Position numbers and translations under genes: made by a program. A stretch of 64,000 nucleotides of DNA from Marinobacter sp. S0848L (GTDB taxonomy: Bacteria; Pseudomonadota; Gammaproteobacteria; Pseudomonadales; Oleiphilaceae), in NCBI RefSeq assembly GCF_023016065.1, contig NZ_JALKAQ010000015.1, positions 1 to 64,000 on the forward strand. Reading direction: 5' to 3'. Below the pieces are notes generated by a model, which searched no databases, had not been told where the DNA came from, and worked only from the letters and a program-made list of their open reading frames with translations. Position 1 is the stretch's first letter, and each line of letters opens with the position of its first letter. Shown piece by piece: positions 1 through 6,724 of this stretch.

Positions 1-7
1 AGTTTGA

Positions 8-84
<77 letters not shown>

Positions 85-92
85 TATAAAAG

Positions 93-127
93 AAAGGCAG
101 ATCAGTAGCTTACTGGTCTGCCTTTTT
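93..127 (+). terminator. Rho-independent terminator of the initiator tRNA
   Basis: A 15-bp stem (93-107 with 111-125, one G-U pair) closes a three-base loop and runs into a T tract ending at 127. It sits 8 bp after the tRNA CCA end. The stem sequence recurs closely at 12732-12764. Confidence 0.9.
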
Positions 128-203
128 GCGTTTGGGATGGGGAGAAAATGGCCGCGATCCATTTTCCCGTTCATGGCATTTCCTTTCCTGTTGTCTGAAT
201 CGC

Positions 204-232
204 TCGACGGCTTACCTGCACCTATTTATAAT
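204..232 (+). promoter_or_regulatory. Sigma-70 promoter of the glycine riboswitch transcript
   Basis: A perfect -10 box TATAAT lies at 227-232. A weak -35 box TCGACG lies at 204-209, 17 bp upstream. Transcription would start near 239, at the 5' edge of the first glycine aptamer. Confidence 0.7.
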
Positions 233-235
233 GCG

Positions 236-441
236 CCGCTCCGCAGGAGAGTGGGCTAGCTAGCCCCGCCGAAGGCGCAACCTCCCATAAACGCTCAGGC
301 ACATGTACTGCGGGCATCGTTCAAAGCCGTCTGGAGAGAGGCTGCCAAGGCAGTCCACCGAAGGGGCAAGCAGAACCATGTTCTGTAAACTCTCAGGTAT
401 CAGGGACAGGGGGAGAGGCAACATGAATGCAGGAGCCCTGT
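236..441 (+). ncRNA. Tandem glycine riboswitch
   Basis: Two glycine aptamers stand in series. The first (about 236-318) has GGAGAG, the GCCGAAGGCGCAA core and the CGCTCAGGCA arm. The second (about 329-413) has GGAGAGA, ACCGAAGGGGCAA and AAACTCTCAGG. The bases ACAGGG at 406-411, at the end of the second aptamer, are complementary to CCCTGT at 436-441 just before the start codon. Pairing them would compete with closing of the second aptamer (329-332 with 404-407) and would place the AGGAG ribosome site at 431-435 inside a hairpin. This suggests translational control, which is inference. Confidence 0.92.
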
Positions 442-1062
442 ATGTTGACCTCTATCTACATGATAGCGATTACCGCTGAAGCCATGTCTGGCGCCCTGGC
501 CGCGGGCCGGCGGAATATGGATTTGTTCGGTGTCGCAGTGATCGCGTTTTTTACCGCCCTGGGCGGCGGGACCGTTCGCGACATCCTTCTGGGTAACTTT
601 CCTGTGACCTGGACTCAGCATCCCCGCTATATCTACATGACCATTGCCGGTGGCCTGGTGACGGTTGTGATTGCGCGTTTCATGCGCCACCTCAACCAGC
701 TTTTTCTCGTTCTGGATGCTGTCGGACTGGTGGCCTTTACGGTCATCGGGTGTAATGTCGCGCTGAGTTTGGGGTATGACACCGTTGTTGTTGTGATGGC
801 TGGCATTACCACGGGCATCTTTGGCGGTATTATTCGAGACATTATGTGCAACCGGACTCCGCAGGTGTTGCGTCATGAGCTCTACGCAAGTGTTTCTTTG
901 ATTGTCGCTTTGCTCTACTTATTTTTAGTTCAGCAAGGCGTGAGTGAAAACATTACGCTGCTCGCGGCCTTCAGTCTTGGCCTTTTGGTGCGCATGGCGG
1001 CCATTCGCTGGAATGTTTCACTGCCAGTGTTCAATTACTCCCAAGACCGCTGGGCGGAATAG
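442..1062 (+). CDS. TRIC/UPF0126 family membrane protein, glycine-riboswitch controlled
   Basis: The 206-residue protein is almost entirely hydrophobic, with about seven membrane segments in two related halves. Each half carries the family glycine-arginine-aspartate motif: GGGTVRD at residues 41-47 and GGIIRD at 128-133. Pfam treats this family as candidate glycine transporters because it often follows glycine riboswitches; other members are TRIC-type cation channels. I chose ATG 442 because AGGAG (431-435) lies 6 bp upstream. ATG 427 is in frame but overlaps that ribosome site. The direct riboswitch control supports a role in glycine movement across the inner membrane, but the transported species is not proven by sequence. 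Confidence 0.88.
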   Translation: MLTSIYMIAITAEAMSGALAAGRRNMDLFGVAVIAFFTALGGGTVRDILLGNFPVTWTQHPRYIYMTIAGGLVTVVIARFMRHLNQLFLVLDAVGLVAFTVIGCNVALSLGYDTVVVVMAGITTGIFGGIIRDIMCNRTPQVLRHELYASVSLIVALLYLFLVQQGVSENITLLAAFSLGLLVRMAAIRWNVSLPVFNYSQDRWAE

Positions 1063-1137
1063 CTTTAAATCGCCTCACGCACGACCTTATTGGCCGAAGA
1101 GCATCCTGACCTCGTCTTAGCTGCCATATCGAAAAAC

Positions 1138-1193
1138 GTGACATAAGTTCACATTACCCGCGCTCGAGTCATAAAGCTGACACATGTTCACGT
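1138..1193 (+). promoter_or_regulatory. Pair of related 17-bp dyads upstream of phoD-like gene
   Basis: GTGACATAAGTTCACAT (1138-1154) and CTGACACATGTTCACGT (1177-1193) match at 13 of 17 positions and start 39 bp apart. Each has a TGA-N7-TCA dyad. They look like two binding sites for one dimeric regulator. The 7-bp spacer differs from the CRP consensus, so the regulator is not identified. Confidence 0.5.
1166..1183 (+). promoter_or_regulatory. Possible Pho box
   Basis: GAGTCAT, then AAAG, then CTGACAC matches the PhoB half-sites CTGTCAT and CTGTMAY at 5 of 7 and 6 of 7 positions with the usual 4-bp spacer. It lies about 50 bp before the start of the PhoD-like phosphatase, a classic PhoB target. 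It overlaps the second of the two dyads at 1138-1193, so the two readings compete. Confidence 0.45.
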
Positions 1194-1233
1194 CATGCTT
1201 TCGGCCAATCGAAATCGTCGCGGGAGTTTTTTG

Positions 1234-2982
1234 ATGAAGCGCAGAGATTTTTTGGTAAAAAGTAGCGCCGCCGGGGTATCGCTGGTGGCGTTATCAGCCT
1301 GTAATGGTGCTGGGTCCGGGGGAGAAGAAGTAGTTACTGCCACTTCTGACGGCAATGCCGGAGGTTCGGGTTTAGCCGGAACGTCGGGGCTCGCAAAACC
1401 GGCTATGCCGGAATGGGGTGGGCCATCACCTTTTCAGCACAGTGTTGCTAGTGGCGATCCGCTGGCTCGACAGGTGATTTTATGGACCCGGATTACAGCT
1501 GAAGGGTTGGACGAAGTGCCTGTTATTGTTCGTGTATCACGAGATCCTGAGTTTAGCGATGTGGTATACGAAGGCGTGGGTTATGCCCGGTCGCAAGCGG
1601 ATTACACCGTCAAAATCGACGCGATGCTCCCCGAAGCGAATACCACATGGTTCTATCAATTTGAGTCTCTCGGGTACTTCTCGGCAATAGGGCGAACCAA
1701 AACAACCGCCCACGGTGATCAGTCGGTGGAGCATTTACGATTGGCGGTCATGGCCTGCGCAAACTATTCCTATGGCTACTTCAACGCCTATCGAAAAGTC
1801 GCTTTTCGTCGTGATCTGGATGCGGTGCTGTTTCTGGGGGATTACATCTATGAATATGGCCCGGGTGAGTATGGTGATCCTGAGGTAGAGGCACTTCGAC
1901 CGCTCGATCCTCCCCATGGAATCGTTACGCTGTCCGACTATCGGCGCCGTTACGCCCTCAACCGTACCGATCAAGATCTTCAGGAATGTCATCGTCAGCA
2001 CCCTTTTATTTGTGTGTGGGATGACCATGAGTTTGCGGATAACACCTGGTCTGATGGGGCGGCCAACCATAACGAGGGTGAAGGCGATTTCAGTGACCGT
2101 AAGCGCGCCGCAGTTCAGGCCTATTACGAATGGATGCCTATAAGGCCTGTCTTGCCGGACCGGCAGGTGCGTATCTACCGGTCGTTCGAGTTTGGTCAGC
2201 TTGCTTCGCTGATGATGCTGGATACCCGTCTGATCGGCCGCGATCAACAAACCGATTCCCCGGTCACGGCTCGTGATCGAAACCGCTCTCTGCTAGGGGA
2301 TGACCAGCAGAATTGGCTGTTCGAACAGTTGGAGCATTCTCAAACCCGTGGTGCCCAGTGGCATTTGCTGGGCCAGCAGGTGATGTTGGCGCCGCTCACT
2401 CTGGGCGCCCTGCCAGATACGGCCAACCTAGATTTGGGCGGCGGTGCGCAGGTGAATTACGACCAGTGGGATGGATACGAAACCAGTCGTCGCGCACTGT
2501 TGGGGCGTATTGAGGCGATGGGCTTGGATAATGCCGTCGTGTTGACGGGGGATATTCACTCGTCATGGGCGATGGATGTGAGTCTCGACCCCGGTAACTG
2601 GTTCGCCTATAACCGCTTCACCGGTGAAGGTTCCATAGCGGTTGAGTTCGTTACCCCGGCTGTTTCATCTCCTGGCGCACCGACCAAAGGAATATCGGAT
2701 CTGGCCAAAGCATTTCTTATTCCGGCGAACCCACACATCAAATGGCTCGACTTCTACCATCGGGGTTACATGATTTTGGATGTCACTCCAGAGCGCTGCC
2801 AAGCTGACTGGTTCCATTTGGAAACGGTGTCTGAGCCCAGCAATCAAGAGCACTTTGCGATGGGTTGGTATACCGCAAGCGGAGATAACCACATTCAGGC
2901 GAGTAAAGTTCCCTGTGCACCCAAGCACAATGCCCCGCCATTAGCGCCCGAACACAACGTGCAACAGGAGGCTCTGGCATGA
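1234..2982 (+). CDS. PhoD-like alkaline phosphatase, Tat-exported lipoprotein
   Basis: This 582-residue enzyme is a PhoD-family metallophosphodiesterase/phosphatase that would release phosphate from organic esters outside the inner membrane. The N-terminus has a twin-arginine signal (RRDFLVK) and a lipobox ending LSAC, so it should be a Tat-exported lipoprotein. The PhoD N-terminal domain is followed by the metallophosphatase core: LGDYIYEY (Asp203), WDDHEFADN (263-266) and GDIHSSW (Asp440, His442). ATG 1234 is preferred over 1195 because GGGAG stands just upstream and the twin-arginine signal starts there. The downstream phosphatase overlaps it by 4 bp (ATGA). The Pho box candidate suggests induction by phosphate starvation. 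Confidence 0.92.
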   Translation: MKRRDFLVKSSAAGVSLVALSACNGAGSGGEEVVTATSDGNAGGSGLAGTSGLAKPAMPEWGGPSPFQHSVASGDPLARQVILWTRITAEGLDEVPVIVRVSRDPEFSDVVYEGVGYARSQADYTVKIDAMLPEANTTWFYQFESLGYFSAIGRTKTTAHGDQSVEHLRLAVMACANYSYGYFNAYRKVAFRRDLDAVLFLGDYIYEYGPGEYGDPEVEALRPLDPPHGIVTLSDYRRRYALNRTDQDLQECHRQHPFICVWDDHEFADNTWSDGAANHNEGEGDFSDRKRAAVQAYYEWMPIRPVLPDRQVRIYRSFEFGQLASLMMLDTRLIGRDQQTDSPVTARDRNRSLLGDDQQNWLFEQLEHSQTRGAQWHLLGQQVMLAPLTLGALPDTANLDLGGGAQVNYDQWDGYETSRRALLGRIEAMGLDNAVVLTGDIHSSWAMDVSLDPGNWFAYNRFTGEGSIAVEFVTPAVSSPGAPTKGISDLAKAFLIPANPHIKWLDFYHRGYMILDVTPERCQADWFHLETVSEPSNQEHFAMGWYTASGDNHIQASKVPCAPKHNAPPLAPEHNVQQEALA

Positions 2983-4151
2983 GTAACGATCGTCGCGCAT
3001 TTTTGCGCCAGTTGTTAATTGGTGGTGCCAGTGTTTCAGCGTTGGCCGCATGTGGAGGGCAGGGCGGTTCCGAGGGTGGGGAGGATTTGCCTGACGATCC
3101 GCCAAAGGTAAACCCGGAGCCCGATGAGCCGCCCGTCGAGTCAGGGGGAGTAAAGGGTACTGAGTCGATGAGTTTTATTGCTATCGGCGACATGGGTACG
3201 GGTAATATTGGTCAGTACCATGTGGCTGAAGCAATGCGGCAGATTATCGAGGCCCAAGGATGTGATTTTGTTCTCGGTGCGGGAGACAACATCTACGAAG
3301 ATGGCGTCACCTCCGTTGATGACAACGGTTTTCTGGACAGCTTTGAGTATCCGTATCAGAACTTGGATGTGCCCTTTTATATGTGCCTTGGAAATCATGA
3401 TTGTGCCAGCACCATATTCGGTGGTGGTTCTGATAACCAGCGTGGCGACTACCAAGTAGATTACCATTACAGCGACAAGAGGTATTCCACAAAGTGGCGG
3501 ATGCCAGCTCGTTTTTACAAAGAGTCCTTTGGAAAGCTGGCCCAGGAAAAGCCGTTTCTGGACCTGTTCGTGGTGGATTCCAATCCGTTGACCAGCTTTT
3601 ACATCGATTTTGATGAGCGGTTCAACTGGAAGAATTATGGCTATCCTCAGCAGTTATGGATGAAAGAGGCTGTTAATGAGAGTGAAGCCCATTGGAAGAT
3701 CGCCATGAGTCATGTGCCCTACCTTTCAAACGGTAAGCATGGCAATGCCGGGAATCTGGATGAAGGGATGCGGGTGATCTTCAGTAACCCGGATGCGGAT
3801 GGGCAGCGCTATAAGCTGTTCTTGGAAGAGGCGTTCAGCCATAAGATAGATATGCTGGTAACCGGTCACGATCACTCTTTGCAATGGATTAAGCCGGTAG
3901 AAAGCATGGGGCCTGCGCATATTATCGTTTCTGGAGCCGGTGGCAAATCGGATAAATTCCAAGATCCAGAGCGCAACCCGACCCATTATCAGGCAGAGAA
4001 TGAGCTGGGTTTTGTGTGGGTTCACCTGACGGAAGAGCGCATGCTGTTGGAGTTCTATCTCGTCAACGAAGACACTGGCGAATTTCGCTTGGGTTATTCT
4101 CGAGAGGAGACTAAGCCTGTGCAGGAGGTTGCGGCACCCACGCCTGCGTGA
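2979..4151 (+). CDS. Purple-acid-phosphatase-like metallophosphoesterase, Tat lipoprotein
   Basis: The 390-residue protein begins with a twin-arginine signal (RRAFLRQ) and a lipobox ending LAAC, then a Gly/Pro/Glu-rich linker. The calcineurin-like core has GDMGTG (Asp71), GDN (Asp103, Asn104), GNHD (Asn139, His140) and GHDH (His297, His299). This spacing fits tartrate-resistant, type 5 acid phosphatases. The start codon overlaps the stop of the PhoD-like gene as ATGA, so the two are translationally coupled. Together they would form a phosphate-scavenging pair on the periplasmic face or outer surface. The exact substrate is unknown. Confidence 0.85.
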   Translation: MSNDRRAFLRQLLIGGASVSALAACGGQGGSEGGEDLPDDPPKVNPEPDEPPVESGGVKGTESMSFIAIGDMGTGNIGQYHVAEAMRQIIEAQGCDFVLGAGDNIYEDGVTSVDDNGFLDSFEYPYQNLDVPFYMCLGNHDCASTIFGGGSDNQRGDYQVDYHYSDKRYSTKWRMPARFYKESFGKLAQEKPFLDLFVVDSNPLTSFYIDFDERFNWKNYGYPQQLWMKEAVNESEAHWKIAMSHVPYLSNGKHGNAGNLDEGMRVIFSNPDADGQRYKLFLEEAFSHKIDMLVTGHDHSLQWIKPVESMGPAHIIVSGAGGKSDKFQDPERNPTHYQAENELGFVWVHLTEERMLLEFYLVNEDTGEFRLGYSREETKPVQEVAAPTPA

Positions 4152-4163
4152 GGTGCCGTTCGG

Positions 4164-4185
4164 GGGCCGGGTGTTTGCCCGGCCC
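4164..4185 (+). terminator. GC-rich hairpin after the phosphatase pair
   Basis: A perfect 8-bp stem (GGGCCGGG at 4164-4171 with CCCGGCCC at 4178-4185) with a 6-base loop begins 12 bp after the stop codon. There is no tight T run; TTTT follows only at 4192-4195. It may stabilise the message end or act as a weak terminator. Confidence 0.5.
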
Positions 4186-4375
4186 ATGCCATTTTAAGCA
4201 ATTTGTTTATAATTTTGTTCACTAAAAAAATTCCATAAGAGTATATTTGAGATAAGGCATTGCTGGTGGTTCGTAAAAGTCTTTTTAGACCTTTGAGTTC
4301 CTCAAGTCGGCATACACACCCTGAGACGTTCGCCTCTGCCCTGATTCTGTATATCTAGTTTTTGCATCAGTTTTG

Positions 4376-4650
4376 CAGTTCTTCATCTCAAGCAACCTTT
4401 GCGAACTGATCGCCAACGGCCTCGGGCATCGAGCGATCCAAACGATCAAACGAAGTCAGAACCAGCTTTGGTGCGGATATGAGAATCTGTGTGAGGAAAA
4501 ACTGGCCGCGCAAGACTTCGTTGAATTGTGTGATCGTTATTCAGGGATTTTCCTGAGCGACGTGCCGCGGCTGTCTGGGGGAGTGTGGCAAGCGGCCATA
4601 GCCCGGGGCACCGAAGATGGTGCGACTCAGGTCGTGGCCGGTAAGTCTTC
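4376..4650 (+). pseudogene. Remnant of an AFG1/ZapE-like ATPase gene
   Basis: The frame is open from about 4373, but only the middle resembles a known family. The stretch reading ENLCEEKLAAQDFVELCD, then GIFLSDVPRL, matches the conserved F-x-x-LC...D-x-x-x-L...FL-x-x-VPRL block of AFG1/ZapE ATPases. Intact members are about 350-400 residues with an N-terminal P-loop. Here the P-loop half is absent and the tail runs into sequence antisense to mgtC. No ribosome site is evident. I read it as a decayed fragment left by deletion. The rest of the gap 4186-4664 shows no other gene. Confidence 0.5.
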
Positions 4651-4664
4651 TTTAGAGCGTTCTC

Positions 4665-5117
4665 TTAGTCTTCGATTACCTCTCGTTCGAACCTGCCCAA
4701 AATAACCACCGTGACAAGTGCAAACCCCGTTAGCAAGCCGGCCAGCACCAAGGTGCCAAGCCCGCAGGCTACGCCTAGGGCCCCTGCAATCCAGATGGAT
4801 GCGCCTGTGGTAATGCCCTGAACTTTGCCGCGGCTTTGTATGATGCAGCCAGCCCCCAAAAAGCCAATGCCGCCCACCACGCCTTCTACGATGCGAGTGG
4901 GGTCTATCCGGGCGGAAGGGTCACCTTCCGCCGTTGCCAGCAGAATGTGCATTCCCATCATGATGAAGGCAGAAGCCCCTAAAGACACCAGTATGTGAGA
5001 TCGCAGCCCTGCGGGCTTGCCTCGTAACTCTCGTTCAAGGCCAAGTACGAAGGCAAGTCCTGCGGCCGAAAGCAGGCGAATGGTCATATCCAGCAGAGAA
5101 ATTTCGCTCTCGTCCAT
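4665..5117 (-). CDS. MgtC/SapB family membrane protein
   Basis: This 150-residue protein matches the membrane domain of the MgtC/SapB family. It has four to five hydrophobic segments, the early LGLERELRGKPAGLRSH motif (about residues 21-37) and the GGIGFLGAG glycine cluster near residue 82. It lacks the long C-terminal cytoplasmic domain of Salmonella MgtC, so it is the short form. MgtC proteins are linked to growth at low magnesium and to control of the F-type ATP synthase, but short forms are poorly characterised. The gene stands alone, next to the ATPase remnant, and no magnesium-responsive leader is visible upstream. Confidence 0.87.
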   Translation of the reverse strand: MDESEISLLDMTIRLLSAAGLAFVLGLERELRGKPAGLRSHILVSLGASAFIMMGMHILLATAEGDPSARIDPTRIVEGVVGGIGFLGAGCIIQSRGKVQGITTGASIWIAGALGVACGLGTLVLAGLLTGFALVTVVILGRFEREVIED

Positions 5118-5380
5118 AGTCGTCTCCGGAAATGAAAAGATGTGTTCATCTTGGAAAGAATAGCAGTTCCGGTTTGAAACGTTTGGGGTGTGCTTTCAAG
5201 GCCTTGGAGGGCGTCTAAATGCCGTTCGTTGGCCGAATTGACGTTTTTGCCGGTGGCGGCGTCATTTCTGCCATAGGCGAAAATGTGACGACGTACTCAT
5301 AATGCAATGCGACGGACTATCACGTTTCTCAGTGGTGCCGGCACAAAACAACAAAAGATAAAAAACACGGAGCCCTTATA

Positions 5381-6688
5381 ATGCGTTTAACTGCCCCGCT
5401 AACACTGCTTTTCATGGCACTGATACTCGCCGGCTGCATGGGTGAAAACGACAGTGCGGGTGAAAGTAAAGGCTCCGCAGAGCCCCAGAATTCCACGGTT
5501 CAAACCGAGCCCGAGAGTGAACCTTCAGTGACCGTGCCCGTCGAGGATGGCGCCAACCCTGTGGTATTCGTTGGCAGCAACTGGGACGGGGTTATCGATG
5601 TCATTGACGGCGAAAGCTACGTAAAGATCGGCCGCATCAACGGCATTCCGGACAAAGACGAGCGGATGCGGGAAATTTGGCTTAATCCGATCAAGCTGGC
5701 TGCTTTTCATGGCATCGCACTGTTGATCGGGGAGGGGCATAACCAATACGTCGATGACATGTACAGCACCCGCAACGGGGAGTTGTTGATTGTTTCCCGG
5801 CCGAGCTTTGCGGATGTGGTCGCCATTGATATTGCCTCAAACGACATCGTCTGGCGGTTTGAGGTTGACGGTATTCGCTCTGACCACATGGCGTTGTCTC
5901 CGGATGGCACAGAGGTGGCGGTCTCTGCTTCAACGGGCAAGGTTGTGCACATTCTCGATGTGTGGACCGGCGAAGAAAAAGCCCGTTTTCCAACCGGTAA
6001 CTCCCCTCATGAAAACGTGTACTCGAAGGACGGCAAAAAAATTTATCACGCCAGTATCGGGCATGTGTTCACCGCGGCCGACCGTGGGGCACTTAAGAAC
6101 ATAAAAGGCGAGCGCATCTTTAAAGTAGTGGATACGGAGACTTGGGAAGATATTAAAAGCTTCGATATCAGTGAGAAACTGGCGGATGCGGGCTACCCCG
6201 ACATGAGCCCGGCCATTCGTCCCATGGCGCACACCGAGGATGAAAAGTTCTTCTATTTCCAGCTTTCGTTCTTTCATGGATTTGTCGAATACGATATGGA
6301 AAACGACAAAATTACCCGAGTCGCGCACCTTCCCAACCAGGTTCCCAACTTACCGGTCGAGCTTTACGTAAATGACTCCGCACATCACGGCATCTCCATG
6401 GGCGGCGGTGACGAAAAACTGTGCGTTGCCGGCACCATGAGTGACTACGTGGCCATCGTTGATCGCGAAACCTTTGAATATGAATTGTTGGAAGGCCTGG
6501 GTGAGAAGCCTTACTGGATCACCCGCGACGCGTCGGGCGAGAACTGCTTTGTGTCCTGGAGTGGCACCGATCAGATGTCGGTGATCAACATTGAGCGAGC
6601 CGAGGAAGTGGTTCGAGTCGATGTTGGTGACCATCCACAGCGTATCCGTGAAGGCAGTGTGCCCGATGGCTGGACCACACCGTTCTGA
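5381..6688 (+). CDS. Beta-propeller (YncE/lactonase-like) lipoprotein
   Basis: The 435-residue protein starts with a signal peptide and lipobox LAGC (Cys19), then a low-complexity Ser/Glu/Pro linker to about residue 55. The rest shows repeated strand-rich units with blade-like phrases such as VIDVIDGESYVKIGRI, VVAIDIASNDIVWRF, VVHILDVWTGEEKARF and MSVINIERAEEVVRV, typical of YncE-type seven-bladed propellers. No catalytic residues can be assigned. It precedes a ceramidase lipoprotein by 36 bp on the same strand, so the pair may be co-transcribed and act at the cell surface. The 263-bp gap upstream (5118-5380) holds no further gene. Confidence 0.78.
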   Translation: MRLTAPLTLLFMALILAGCMGENDSAGESKGSAEPQNSTVQTEPESEPSVTVPVEDGANPVVFVGSNWDGVIDVIDGESYVKIGRINGIPDKDERMREIWLNPIKLAAFHGIALLIGEGHNQYVDDMYSTRNGELLIVSRPSFADVVAIDIASNDIVWRFEVDGIRSDHMALSPDGTEVAVSASTGKVVHILDVWTGEEKARFPTGNSPHENVYSKDGKKIYHASIGHVFTAADRGALKNIKGERIFKVVDTETWEDIKSFDISEKLADAGYPDMSPAIRPMAHTEDEKFFYFQLSFFHGFVEYDMENDKITRVAHLPNQVPNLPVELYVNDSAHHGISMGGGDEKLCVAGTMSDYVAIVDRETFEYELLEGLGEKPYWITRDASGENCFVSWSGTDQMSVINIERAEEVVRVDVGDHPQRIREGSVPDGWTTPF

Positions 6689-6724
6689 ACCCCGAAGCAC
6701 TGGTAACAATTTACAGGAAATTCC

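Noticed and set aside
1138..1154. CRP binding site upstream of the PhoD-like gene.
   Set aside because: The half-sites GTGA and TCAC are separated by 7 bases, where CRP sites have 6 between TGTGA and TCACA.
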